Positions 16,923 through 25,159 of a stretch of 59,271 nucleotides of DNA are shown in pieces. A program made the translations under genes and the position numbers. This DNA comes from Alphaproteobacteria bacterium UBA7691 (GTDB lineage Bacteria; Pseudomonadota; Alphaproteobacteria; Ferrovibrionales; Ferrovibrionaceae): NCBI GenBank assembly GCA_002482765.1, contig DLGP01000071.1, positions 151,085 through 210,355 of the forward strand. The letters are read 5' to 3'. The notes beneath the pieces were generated by a model. It searched no databases, was not told the DNA's origin, and worked only from the letters and a program-made list of their open reading frames with translations. Numbering within the stretch: position 1 is the stretch's first letter; every line of letters begins with the position of its first letter.

Positions 16923-17004
16923 GATAGAACTCCGTTGTGACACTTAATGTTCTATCATTGATCTTTATTTCACGCAATAACCCTTTTTTGTTCTATAAGA
17001 ACAA
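16921..17004 (-). promoter_or_regulatory. GTTCTAT repeats upstream of imuA, candidate LexA operator region
   Basis: ATGATAGAAC (16921-16930) and GTTCTATCAT (16949-16958) form a perfect 10-bp inverted repeat with an 18-nt spacer that contains the Shine-Dalgarno sequence; the left arm overlaps the imuA start. A second palindrome, TTGTTC-TATAA-GAACAA, lies at 16988-17004. GTTC-N7-GATC at 16949-16963 is one base off the alphaproteobacterial GTTC-N7-GTTC LexA box. LexA control is inferred from these motifs and the neighbouring imuA. Confidence 0.5.
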
Positions 17005-17084
17005 AGCTGTTTCCATAGTCAAAACAAAGACTTGCTGATTGGCCAGTATGTTCTTGCTTTGATTTTCTTCCCGGTATGACCTGT

Positions 17085-17849
17085 CTACCAGCGTTCCATC
17101 CAGGGCCGCAGGTCCATCTCGAAGGTCCAGGCATCGCGTGGCTGGTTATGCAGGAACCAGTAGTTTTCGGCGATGTGGTCCGGGTTGAGGATGCCGTCCT
17201 GTGCTTTCAGCGCGTAGCGTTCCGGGAAATTGCTGCGGATAAAATCGGTATCGATGGCGCCATCCACCACCACATGCGCCACATGGATACCTTGCGGCCC
17301 CAATTCACGCGCCATGCTCTGGGCCAGGGCGCGCAGGCCGTGCTTGGCGCCGGCAAAGGCTGCAAAATTGGCACTGCCGCGCAAGGAGGCGGTGGCTCCG
17401 GTGAAGATCATGCTGCCGCGCCCGCGCTGCACCATGCGTTTGGCCACTTCCCGCGCATTCAGGAAGCCGGCGAAACAGGCCATTTCCCAGATTTTGAAAT
17501 ATTTGCGCGCGGTTTCGTCCAGGATGCTGCTGGGTGCATTGGCGCCGATATTGAAGACAAAAACCTCAATCGGGCCATGCTCGCGCTCTATCCGATCGAT
17601 CAGCGCAATGGCTTGTTCTTCGTTGCGCGCATCAACGCCGAAGCCAAAAGCCTGGCCACCCTCGGCGGTAATCTGATCAATCAGCGGCTGCAACTTTTCG
17701 GCATTGCGCCGGGTCAGGCAGGCAGTATAGCCGCCGCGTGCAAAACGCCGGGCGATGGCGCCGCCGGTGGCATCACCGGCGCCGATCACCAACGCCACCT
17801 TGGCTTGCCCAGGCAGCGTGTTCTGCCCGGCCGCTGCATTGTCTGGCAT
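17085..17849 (-). CDS. SDR-fold protein with Phe in place of the catalytic Tyr
   Basis: 254-residue short-chain dehydrogenase/reductase-fold protein. The nucleotide loop is GAGDATGGAIA (about 23-33), an incomplete match to TGxxxGxG. The usual YxxxK reads F165-AGA-K169. This combination (Phe for Tyr, Lys kept, weak glycine motif) is the hallmark of a described atypical SDR subgroup (SDR_c10, cd05373). FNIGAN stands where NNAG is usual. I chose the ATG at 17849, with GGGGAGAGG upstream; other in-frame ATGs exist at 17873 and 17960. It is divergent from phaC. Its reaction, if any, is unknown; a regulator or altered-chemistry role is possible. Confidence 0.85.
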   Translation of the reverse strand: MPDNAAAGQNTLPGQAKVALVIGAGDATGGAIARRFARGGYTACLTRRNAEKLQPLIDQITAEGGQAFGFGVDARNEEQAIALIDRIEREHGPIEVFVFNIGANAPSSILDETARKYFKIWEMACFAGFLNAREVAKRMVQRGRGSMIFTGATASLRGSANFAAFAGAKHGLRALAQSMARELGPQGIHVAHVVVDGAIDTDFIRSNFPERYALKAQDGILNPDHIAENYWFLHNQPRDAWTFEMDLRPWMERW

Positions 17850-18025
17850 CCCGCCTCTCCCCTGATAGAGCATCGCCTTGCCAATAATGGTGGCGCTGGG
17901 CCCAGGTGAAGTAAAGCAGCCATCGGCATTTTGGCCGGTCGTCCGATTGATGAATATCAATGCGGGCTGGATACGTCGCCGCTAGATTGCATGAAACACC
18001 CCGCAGAAACAGACAGGCTTTTGTC

Positions 18026-19867
18026 ATGCCCGAAGCCATCCGCAAGATCGCGCCGATCCGAAGTCCCGCGAAAGCCGCCATGCTGCCAGTGCATCCAGCG
18101 CCTGCGGCCGCCAGCAATACGGCGCCGGAGCAGACCGATTTCCTGCTCGACCGGATTGCCAATGCCGGCTTGGCCCGCGCCACTTTGGGCATTTCACCCG
18201 CCTCGCTGGCCATGGCCTATTCCGATTGGGGCATGCACCTCGCCATGGCGCCGGGCAAGCAGCTGGATCTGGTGCGCAAGGCGATCCGAAAATTAACCCG
18301 GCTGACAGCCCATATCAGCCATTGTGCCGCCTTGCCCGGCAATGCGGCTGGCAGTGCTGGTGCCTGCATCGAGCCATTGGCACAGGATCGGCGCTTCCGC
18401 GATCCGGCCTGGCAACAGCCGCCTTTTTGCTACATCTATCAGGCCTTCCTGCTGCAACAGCAATGGTGGCACAACGCCACCACGGGTGTACCCGGTGTGT
18501 CTAAGCATCATGAAGATGTTGTCGAATTTGCCACACGGCAATTTCTCGACATGTTTTCGCCGAGCAATTACCTGCCCAGCAATCCGGTTCTGCTGCAACG
18601 GACCCTGGCCGAGCGCGGCATGAACCTGCTGCGCGGTTGGCAGAATTTCATCGAGGATGCGCAGCGTCTGGCCGCCGGGCAGCCGCCCGTTGGCGCCGAG
18701 GCCTTCAAGGTCGGCGAGCAGGTGGCGGTGACCCCTGGCAAAGTGGTGTATCGCAACCGGTTGATCGAACTGATCCAGTATGCGCCGGCAAGCGCCAAGG
18801 TGCATGCCGAGCCGGTGCTGATCCTGCCGGCCTGGATCATGAAATACTACATCCTTGACCTGTCGCAGCAGAATTCGCTGGTGCGTTATCTGGTCGATCA
18901 GGGCCATAGCGTTTTCATGGTGTCGTGGAAGAACCCGGATTACCAGGATCGTGATCTGGGCATGGAAGATTACATACGGCTTGGGGCAATGGCTGCCATG
19001 GATGCGGTTTCCGCCATCATGCCGGGGCAGAAGATTCACGCCGCCGGCTATTGCCTGGGTGGCACCTTGCTGGCGATAGCGGCGGCAGCCATGGCGCGGC
19101 GCGATGATGACCGCCTGGGCAGCATCACCCTGCTGGCCGCTCAGGTGGATTTCAAGGAAGCCGGCGAACTCACCCTGTTCATTGACGAAAGCCAGGTGCA
19201 GTTCCTGGAAGACATGATGTGGGAACAGGGCTATCTGGAAACCAAGCAGATGGCCGGCGCCTTCCAGCTTTTGCGCTCCAACGACCTGATCTGGTCGCGG
19301 CTGCTGAGCGAATACCTGATCGGCGAACGCAGCGGCATGAATGACCTGATGGCCTGGAATGCTGACCAGACCCGCATGCCCTATCGCATGCACAGCGAAT
19401 ATCTGCGCCGGCTGTTTCTCGACAACGACCTGGCCGAGGGCCGCTATCGCTATGATGGCCGTCTGGTTTCTCTCAGTGATATCCGGGTGCCGGTCTTTGC
19501 CGTTGGTACGGAACGCGACCATGTGGCGCCGTGGCGTTCGGTGTTCAAGATTGATCGCCTGACCCATACCGATGTGACCTTGCTGCTCACCAGCGGCGGG
19601 CATAATGCCGGCATTGTCAGTGACCTTGGCCGCAGTGACCGGCGCTATCGCATCGAGCAGCGTAAGGCCAGCGACCAGGAAATTGACATCACCGCCTGGG
19701 TGGAGCGCCATGCGCCGCAGACAGGCTCATGGTGGCCGGCCTGGCAGGGCTGGCTTGGCGCGCATTCGGCCGCCGCCAAAGTGCCGGCACCGCAGGTGCT
19801 GGGTCGCGCGGCAGCCGGCTACCCGCCGTTGATGGACGCGCCGGGCAGCTATGTGCTGGGCCAGTAA
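18026..19867 (+). CDS. phaC: class I poly(3-hydroxyalkanoate) synthase PhaC
   Basis: Polymerises 3-hydroxyacyl-CoA into PHA on the surface of carbon-storage granules. The 613-residue product has the PhaC N-terminal domain (NPVLLQRTLAERGMNLLRGWQNF) and an alpha/beta-hydrolase core with the lipase-like box GYCLGG. The nucleophile is Cys343, the catalytic Asp is in VGTERDHVAPW and the His in SGGHNAGIV. The start is uncertain: ATG 18026 has only a weak AGG upstream, with in-frame ATGs also at 17960 and 18080. No phaA, phaB, phaP or phaR is adjacent. The length is near that of single-subunit class I enzymes, and no PhaE/PhaR partner is needed. Confidence 0.93.
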   Translation: MPEAIRKIAPIRSPAKAAMLPVHPAPAAASNTAPEQTDFLLDRIANAGLARATLGISPASLAMAYSDWGMHLAMAPGKQLDLVRKAIRKLTRLTAHISHCAALPGNAAGSAGACIEPLAQDRRFRDPAWQQPPFCYIYQAFLLQQQWWHNATTGVPGVSKHHEDVVEFATRQFLDMFSPSNYLPSNPVLLQRTLAERGMNLLRGWQNFIEDAQRLAAGQPPVGAEAFKVGEQVAVTPGKVVYRNRLIELIQYAPASAKVHAEPVLILPAWIMKYYILDLSQQNSLVRYLVDQGHSVFMVSWKNPDYQDRDLGMEDYIRLGAMAAMDAVSAIMPGQKIHAAGYCLGGTLLAIAAAAMARRDDDRLGSITLLAAQVDFKEAGELTLFIDESQVQFLEDMMWEQGYLETKQMAGAFQLLRSNDLIWSRLLSEYLIGERSGMNDLMAWNADQTRMPYRMHSEYLRRLFLDNDLAEGRYRYDGRLVSLSDIRVPVFAVGTERDHVAPWRSVFKIDRLTHTDVTLLLTSGGHNAGIVSDLGRSDRRYRIEQRKASDQEIDITAWVERHAPQTGSWWPAWQGWLGAHSAAAKVPAPQVLGRAAAGYPPLMDAPGSYVLGQ

Positions 19868-19875
19868 GGCCGAGC

Positions 19876-20418
19876 TTAGCGCGCCAGATCACTCAGCAGG
19901 CGGAAGGCCACAATGTCGCTGACGATCACCAGCAGCAGCAGGATCAGCAGGATGATGTAGCGGTTTATATCGCTGCCCAGCCGGCCCTTGACGCGCAGGG
20001 CGCTGCGCGCCGCAGTGGAAAAGCCTTCCGCCAGCCAATCCAGCTTGCGCGCCTCGCCATATTGCCATGCTTGCAGCATGCCGATGATGATCACCACGGC
20101 CAGGCCGGCAAAGAGCAGGAAATAGCTGACAAAATTGATCACATCCTTGGCCACCGGGGCAAAAGCGCAGATCGCCACCAGGCCAAAACTGAGCAAGGTG
20201 AAATATTCCAGCACGCGCCATTGCTGGCCCTTGCCGAAGCGGATGTTGTGGCCGGCCTGTTCGTAAATCAGGCGATATTCCGCATGGGTCAGATCATCCA
20301 GATCGCTCGGATGTTCAGGCTCGGCTTCATCGGCTTCGGCCGGCCGGGGAGGCTGCGGCGCAGCCGGGCGCCGGGTGGGCTGCGCATATGGCGGGTGGCG
20401 TGGGGTGGAATCGGGCAT
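19876..20418 (-). CDS. unknown membrane protein, Pro-rich tail plus three predicted helices
   Basis: Not recognised to a named function. The 180-residue protein has a Pro/Arg/Glu-rich, probably disordered N-terminus (1-42). Next comes a conserved-looking amphipathic segment ending in FGKGQQWRVLEY (61-72). Hydrophobic helices lie at about 69-89, 95-116 and 152-173, with the last near the C-terminus. The loop 117-150 is basic and probably cytoplasmic. It stands alone, 8 bp from the convergent phaC end and 177 bp from a divergent thiolase gene. The HAEYRLIYEQ...NIRFGKGQQW pattern suggests a conserved family rather than a spurious frame. Upstream context gives no clue to its job. Confidence 0.7.
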   Translation of the reverse strand: MPDSTPRHPPYAQPTRRPAAPQPPRPAEADEAEPEHPSDLDDLTHAEYRLIYEQAGHNIRFGKGQQWRVLEYFTLLSFGLVAICAFAPVAKDVINFVSYFLLFAGLAVVIIIGMLQAWQYGEARKLDWLAEGFSTAARSALRVKGRLGSDINRYIILLILLLLVIVSDIVAFRLLSDLAR

Positions 20419-20557
20419 GGCTGCCTCCAGAATCGGGCAAGGCCGATAAGCTGGGATATTGTATCGTCAGTTCCGGTTAAAGGTGAATGATAGTTTCGCC
20501 GCTGGTAGCGGGCAGATAGGGTAAAAAGAGCTTGCTAGGATTTTGGCTGGCGGCTAT

Positions 20558-20580
20558 TTATATCAACAATGTTGATATAA
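20558..20580. promoter_or_regulatory. perfect 11-bp inverted repeat, candidate MarR operator 1
   Basis: Arms TTATATCAACA and TGTTGATATAA flank a single central A, directly upstream of the Shine-Dalgarno (GGAGGG) of the thiolase gene at 20596. A diverged copy lies at 22925-22947, on the other side of the MarR gene. A protein bound here would block transcription or translation of the thiolase gene. Confidence 0.75.
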
Positions 20581-20595
20581 AAGCAGGAGGGAACC

Positions 20596-21786
20596 ATGGC
20601 CAAGCATGCCTATATCGCCGGCGTCGGGATGACGCATTTTGTCAAGCCCGGCACCAATGATCCGTTTCCGGTGATGGCCAAACAGGCTATTGGCGAGGCC
20701 CTGGCCCATGCCGGCGTGGATTTCGCCGATGTGCAGCAGGCTTATGCCGGCTATGTCTATGGCGACACCACCTGCGGCCAGCGCGCCGTCTATACCGCCG
20801 GCATCACCGGCATTCCGATCATCAATGTCACCAATGCCTGCGCCACCGGCTCAACGGCTCTGTTCCTGGCGCGCCAGGCGGTGGAGGCCGGCGTGGTGGA
20901 TTGTGCCCTGGCGCTTGGCTTTGAGCAGATGCCGGCCGGCGCCATCGATGTGATCTACCCGCAATGGCCCAGCCCGTGGCAGCCCAGCCTGGAAGCGGCG
21001 CAGCGGACCCAGGGCGAATCAGCCGCACCGTTTGCCTGCCAGCTTTTTGGCGGTGCCGGGCGGGAATACATGCAGCGCACCGGCATGGCGGCGGAAACCA
21101 TGGCGGAAATCCAGGTCAAGGCGCGGCGCCATGCCGCCAATAACGAGCGCGCGCTGTTTCGGAAGCCGGTGACGGTGGAGGAAGTGATGGCGTCGCCGGC
21201 CATCTATGGCCCGCTCACCCGGCTGATGTGCTGCCCGCCCACCTGCGGCGCTGCGGCGGCCATCGTTGTGTCAGAGGATTATGCCCGCCGTCATGGCCTC
21301 AATCGCGCCGTGCGGGTGCGCGCCCAGGCGATGGTGAGCGACCAGCCTGATGTGTTCGAGGCCGGCAGCATGATGAAGCTGGTGGGCTATGACATGGCGT
21401 ATACCGCATCGCGCCGGGTCTACGAAGCCAGCGGCGTTGATCCGCGCGACATCCCGATGGTGGAGCTGCATGATTGCTTCGCGTCCAACGAGGTGCTGGC
21501 ATACGATTCGCTTGGCCTGGTGGAGAGCGGTGAAGCTGAAAAGTTTGTCCGCGATGGCGATAACACCTATGGCGGCCGCTGTGTCACCAATCCCTCGGGC
21601 GGTTTGCTGTCGAAGGGGCATCCGCTGGGTGCCACCGGCCTGGCGCAATGCGCTGAACTGGTCTGGCAGTTACGCGGCGAGGCTGGTGCGCGTCAGGTGC
21701 AGGATGCCAAGCTGGGCTTGCAGCATAATCTTGGCCTGGCCGGCGTTTGCGTCATCAGCTTGTATGAAGCCCCGGCGGCGGCCTGA
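20596..21786 (+). CDS. SCP-x type thiolase (acetyl-CoA C-acyltransferase family)
   Basis: 396-residue thiolase-superfamily enzyme with its catalytic residues intact. The nucleophile Cys is in TNACATGS (about residue 79), HDCF occurs in VELHDCFASNE, and the C-terminal His is in SKGHPLGATG. It is expected to cleave or form 3-ketoacyl-CoA; the substrate is unknown. AGGAGGG lies 7-8 bases before the ATG. It is preceded by a perfect palindrome and followed by the convergent MarR gene 5 bp away. Unlike the two thiolase-like genes elsewhere in the window, it has no DUF35 partner beside it. Confidence 0.92.
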   Translation: MAKHAYIAGVGMTHFVKPGTNDPFPVMAKQAIGEALAHAGVDFADVQQAYAGYVYGDTTCGQRAVYTAGITGIPIINVTNACATGSTALFLARQAVEAGVVDCALALGFEQMPAGAIDVIYPQWPSPWQPSLEAAQRTQGESAAPFACQLFGGAGREYMQRTGMAAETMAEIQVKARRHAANNERALFRKPVTVEEVMASPAIYGPLTRLMCCPPTCGAAAAIVVSEDYARRHGLNRAVRVRAQAMVSDQPDVFEAGSMMKLVGYDMAYTASRRVYEASGVDPRDIPMVELHDCFASNEVLAYDSLGLVESGEAEKFVRDGDNTYGGRCVTNPSGGLLSKGHPLGATGLAQCAELVWQLRGEAGARQVQDAKLGLQHNLGLAGVCVISLYEAPAAA

Positions 21787-21791
21787 TCCGA

Positions 21792-22325
21792 TCAGGCCGG
21801 CTTGTAATCCGTGATCCAGGTTTTGTCCTGCTCACGCACCATGTGGTAGAGCACGCTCCAGAAGGTTTCCATATCCTTCTGGGGCACACCGCGCAGGCTG
21901 CGCTCGATATGCTCGAATTGCCGCTTAATCAAGCGGCGGTGCAATAACACGCCTTTGGATGTGGCATAGTTGCAGCGCAGGCGGCGGTCGGTCAGGCCGG
22001 GGCGCTGCTCCATCAGGCCCATCTTGGTCAGTTGATTGAGCGTGCGTGAAAACGCCTGGTTGGTGATGCGCAGAATAGACAGCAGTTCATTCACTGTGAT
22101 GCCCGGGCGTGAAACGGCAAAATGCAGGATGCGGTGATGTGGCCGGCCCAAGCCATATTGCACCAGCACTTCATCGGCCAGGCTGGCCTGCTCCATATGC
22201 ACATAGAAAACCAGTTCCAATGTGCGGCGCAGGGAGGATTCGTCCGCACCGGCTTCGGCCTGTGCCATATCGCCGGTCTTAGCGGTGGCCAGATTTTCCG
22301 GCACCTTGCTTTGTTTCGCCGCCAT
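21792..22325 (-). CDS. MarR-family transcriptional regulator
   Basis: 177-residue winged-helix regulator. The MarR core runs from about 36 to 165, with a dimerisation helix, then VNELLSILRITNQAFSRTLNQL as the helix-turn-helix (outline) and LTDRRLRCNYATSKG as the wing with the DRR motif. It is 6 bp downstream of, and co-oriented with, the AhpD-like gene. Two related inverted repeats upstream of the thiolase gene and of the AhpD-like/livK divergent promoter are its likely targets, giving autoregulation. The ligand may be an acyl or aromatic compound handled by the neighbouring genes (inference). Confidence 0.92.
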   Translation of the reverse strand: MAAKQSKVPENLATAKTGDMAQAEAGADESSLRRTLELVFYVHMEQASLADEVLVQYGLGRPHHRILHFAVSRPGITVNELLSILRITNQAFSRTLNQLTKMGLMEQRPGLTDRRLRCNYATSKGVLLHRRLIKRQFEHIERSLRGVPQKDMETFWSVLYHMVREQDKTWITDYKPA

Positions 22326-22331
22326 CGGCGC

Positions 22332-22910
22332 TCACCCCATCTTCAACCATGGAATCTGCTCGGCAAAAGCCGCCGGCTCTGCTTCCAGGTCGCTTTGCAT
22401 AAGGCAATTCCAGCGATTAAACCAGCCGAATGCGGCAATCACGGCCACGATCTCATGTTGGCTGGCGGTATCGTAATGCGCCGCAGCGGCGGCAAAAGCC
22501 GGGCCGGTATCGCCCATCGGCGACAATCCACCCGCTGCCGCCAAATCCAGCGCGGCGCATTCGGCGGCGGTGAAAAGCGGCGATGTGGCGCGATCAGGCA
22601 GCGCAATGATTTTTTCCAGCGCCATGCCGGCATGCGCGGCGGCATGGGCGACATGGGCTGCCGTGTAGCGGCAGCGCGCGCTGCGGCTGGCCTCGGCGGC
22701 AATCAGGAAACGCAGGGTTTCCGGCAACTGGCCGGGGCCGCGCACAGTGCTGCGCACCAGCGCCAGCACGGCATTCAGCAGGCCCGGTCGGCGCGCCATG
22801 GTGAATAGCGCATTCGGCCGGTAGCCGACAAAATCAATCAAGGCCTGCAATTCGGCGGCATTGTCGCCGGCATCGGTGTCTGCCGGATTGAGCGGTGCGA
22901 TACGGGCCAT
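22332..22910 (-). CDS. AhpD/carboxymuconolactone decarboxylase-like protein
   Basis: 192-residue all-helical protein of the carboxymuconolactone decarboxylase/AhpD superfamily. The recognisable core is EASRSARCRYTAAH (Glu73, Cys80, His86), followed by helices that end in EIVAVIAAFGWFNRWN. AhpD peroxidase partners have CxxC; here only one Cys remains, so classic alkylhydroperoxidase cycling is doubtful. I chose the ATG at 22910, which has GGAGG 7 bases upstream. It is the first gene of an operon with marR and is divergent from livK; a candidate MarR site lies just upstream. Confidence 0.82.
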   Translation of the reverse strand: MARIAPLNPADTDAGDNAAELQALIDFVGYRPNALFTMARRPGLLNAVLALVRSTVRGPGQLPETLRFLIAAEASRSARCRYTAAHVAHAAAHAGMALEKIIALPDRATSPLFTAAECAALDLAAAGGLSPMGDTGPAFAAAAAHYDTASQHEIVAVIAAFGWFNRWNCLMQSDLEAEPAAFAEQIPWLKMG

Positions 22911-22924
22911 TGGCTTTCCTCCAT

Positions 22925-22947
22925 TTATATAAATCTTGTTGATATAT
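22925..22947. promoter_or_regulatory. imperfect inverted repeat, candidate MarR operator 2
   Basis: TTATATAAA and TTGATATAT flank TCTTG. By hand, 18 of 23 positions match operator 1 at 20558-20580. It sits 15 bp upstream of the AhpD-like gene (minus) and 71 bp upstream of the Liv receptor gene (plus), so it could control both directions. Confidence 0.65.
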
Positions 22948-23018
22948 TGCCTCACCGGTGATAAAAGCGAAAGCAATCAACGCATCATAGTGCGATAAAA
23001 AACCCGGAGGAGACAGAG

Positions 23019-24218
23019 ATGCATTTTCGTGCCATGGCGTATGCCTGTTCCGCGCTGGCGCTTACGCTGGCAGCCACCCAGCTTGCGCCCATCAAGCCGG
23101 CTGCCGCCCAGCCGGCAGAGAAATTCCGCATTGCCGGCATTCTGCCGCTCAGTGGCGCCTGGGGCATCATCGGCGAGAATATGCGCCGGGGTGCCACCAT
23201 TGCCATTGAGGAGCGCGGCGGCAAGGTGCTGGGCAAGCCGATCGAAGTGATGTGGGAAGATACCGAAACGTCCACCCAAGTGGCAGTGCAGAAGGCCACG
23301 CGCGCCCTGTCGCAGGGTGTGCATACCCTGTTTGGTGAAGTGTCGTCTGGCTCCACGCTGGCGATCATGAAGCTGACCGATCAGCGTAAGGTGCCGCAGA
23401 TTGTCACGCTTTCCGCCGATGACCGCATCACCGGTGCCGACAAGAGCCGCTACACTTTCCGCACCTCGAATACGGTGGCGATGGAAAATGCCATGATCGG
23501 CGAATTCGCCAAGCGCCAGTCGGTCAAGAAGATGTATGGCATCATTGCCGATTACCAGGTTGGCCGCGATATGTGGACGGCGCTGAAAGCCGATCTCGCC
23601 ACCAAGGGCATAGCGGTGGCCGGCGAGGAATTCGCCCCGATCGGATCGAAGGATTATTCGATCATGCTAGACAAGGCAGTGAAATCCGGCGCCGATGGCC
23701 TGTTGCTGCTGGTGGTCGGCGGTGATGTTGTCACCTCGCTGAAGCAGGGCGGTGAAACCGGCCTGCCGCAGAAGATGAAGGTGATGGGCACCATGCTGAT
23801 GGATGAGACATTGGGCCTTGCCGTTGGCGGCAGTGGTGCGCTCGGCGTCAATTCCACGTTGCGTTACCATTACACCCAGGATACGGCGCGCAATAAAAAA
23901 TTCGTGGCTGCCTATCAGGCCAAATATAACGAATTGCCCAGCCAGTATGCAGGCGAAGCCTATGACGGCCTGAGCTGGTGGCTTGATACCGTGGATGGCA
24001 CCGGCGTGTGGGACAAGGAAAAGTGGGTCGATGCTTTCCGCAATTCGGTGCGCCAGGATTCAGTCGAAGGCGTCAAGCGCATGCGCGCCTGCGACAATCA
24101 GGCCGAGCAGCCGGGTCTGTTCGGCACCGCGATTGCCGGCGGTGGCGCCAATCCGGCCGTGATGATGAAGGTGGTTGAAAACTTCCAGGCGCAATCCTTG
24201 TTCAAACCTTGCAACTGA
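23019..24218 (+). CDS. livK: branched-chain amino-acid-type ABC transporter substrate-binding protein
   Basis: 399-residue periplasmic type I binding protein of the LivJ/LivK family. The signal peptide runs to about residue 30 (cleavage near KPAAAQ). The mature start is FRIAGILPLSGAWGIIGENMRRGATIAIEE in outline, the canonical Liv fold. Cys364 and Cys398 in the last segment could form a disulfide. It is the first gene of the livKHMGF unit, with GGAGG before the ATG. The family binds branched amino acids, amides, aromatics and short acids. The acyl-CoA ligase downstream suggests a carboxylic acid rather than an amino acid (inference). Confidence 0.93.
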   Translation: MHFRAMAYACSALALTLAATQLAPIKPAAAQPAEKFRIAGILPLSGAWGIIGENMRRGATIAIEERGGKVLGKPIEVMWEDTETSTQVAVQKATRALSQGVHTLFGEVSSGSTLAIMKLTDQRKVPQIVTLSADDRITGADKSRYTFRTSNTVAMENAMIGEFAKRQSVKKMYGIIADYQVGRDMWTALKADLATKGIAVAGEEFAPIGSKDYSIMLDKAVKSGADGLLLLVVGGDVVTSLKQGGETGLPQKMKVMGTMLMDETLGLAVGGSGALGVNSTLRYHYTQDTARNKKFVAAYQAKYNELPSQYAGEAYDGLSWWLDTVDGTGVWDKEKWVDAFRNSVRQDSVEGVKRMRACDNQAEQPGLFGTAIAGGGANPAVMMKVVENFQAQSLFKPCN

Positions 24219-24241
24219 GCCTCCCCGGCATCGGTGCAAAG

Positions 24242-24271
24242 GCGGCGGGTGGGCTTCGGCCCATCCGCCGC
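24242..24271 (+). terminator. UUCG stem-loop between livK and livH
   Basis: A 13-bp stem with one G-T pair (GCGGCGGGTGGGC / GCCCATCCGCCGC) closed by a TTCG tetraloop, with no T-tract. Such hairpins after a binding-protein gene usually stabilise the upstream mRNA or partly terminate, giving more receptor than permease. Confidence 0.7.
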
Positions 24272-24301
24272 AGCGGCTTCATCCTCAGCAAGCGGTAGCG
24301 C

Positions 24302-25159
24302 ATGTCCACCATCGTCATCGGCCTCAGCATCGGCATGCTGCTGTTTCTGCTGGCGGCTGGCCTCACGCTGATTTTCGGCATGCTGGGCATCATCAATTTT
24401 GCCCATGGCGCCTTCTATATGCTGGGCGCCTATTTCGCCTATCAGGTGGCGGCCAGTTTCGGCAATTTCTGGCTGGCGCTGATCGTCAGCCCGTTGCTGC
24501 TGGCCCTGGTTGGTGCCGGCATTGAGCGGCTGGTGCTGCGGCCGATCTACAGCCGGGCGCATGAATTCCAGTTGCTGGCCACCTTTGGCCTGATTCTGGT
24601 GCTGGAGGAATTTGTCCGTGTGGTCTGGGGGCTGCAATTGCGCAGCATCGCGCCGCCGCCCGGCCTGTCTGGCAGCCTCAATCTGTTTGACACTGATATC
24701 TCAAAATACCGCCTGTTTGTGGTGGTGTTCGGCGCCGCCATGGTGGCCTTGCTGTTTTTCGGCATCGAACGCACCAAGCTGGGCCTGATCCTGCGTGCCA
24801 GCAGCGATAATGCCAGCATGGCCGCCACGTTGGGCGTGGATGTGAACCGGGTGCGTACCGGCATCTTTGCGCTTGGCGCCGCTTTGGCCGGCATCGGCGG
24901 CACCATTGCCGGGCCGATGCTGCCGATCCAGTTGCAGATGGGCTTCACCGTGATCCTGGATTGTTTCATCGTGGTGATTATCGGCGGCCTGGGCAATATC
25001 CGTGGCGCAGTGTTCGGCGCCCTGCTGATTGGCCTGACCCGCGCCTTCGGCCAGCAATATGCCGCCGAATGGATTGATATCGCCACCTATGCCGTGCTGG
25101 TGGCTGTGTTGCTGCTGCGTCCGGCCGGCCTGTTTGGCGTGAAGGTGCGCACGGCATGA
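24302..25159 (+). CDS. livH: branched-chain-type ABC transporter permease LivH
   Basis: 285-residue inner-membrane permease with the family N-terminus GLTLIFGMLGIINFAHGAFYMLGAY and several membrane helices. The EAA-like coupling region is ASSDNASMAATLGVDVNRVR, and the C-terminus has GGLGNIRGAVFGALLIGL. It forms the channel with LivM. The ATG at 24302 follows the livK-livH hairpin by 30 bp and has no strong Shine-Dalgarno (GCGGTAGCGC), which fits lower expression than the receptor. It overlaps livM by 4 bp (ATGA). Confidence 0.95.
   Translation: MSTIVIGLSIGMLLFLLAAGLTLIFGMLGIINFAHGAFYMLGAYFAYQVAASFGNFWLALIVSPLLLALVGAGIERLVLRPIYSRAHEFQLLATFGLILVLEEFVRVVWGLQLRSIAPPPGLSGSLNLFDTDISKYRLFVVVFGAAMVALLFFGIERTKLGLILRASSDNASMAATLGVDVNRVRTGIFALGAALAGIGGTIAGPMLPIQLQMGFTVILDCFIVVIIGGLGNIRGAVFGALLIGLTRAFGQQYAAEWIDIATYAVLVAVLLLRPAGLFGVKVRTA

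Noticed and set aside
18293..19711. 472-codon minus-strand frame opposite phaC
   Set aside because: Antisense shadow of a clear PHA synthase.
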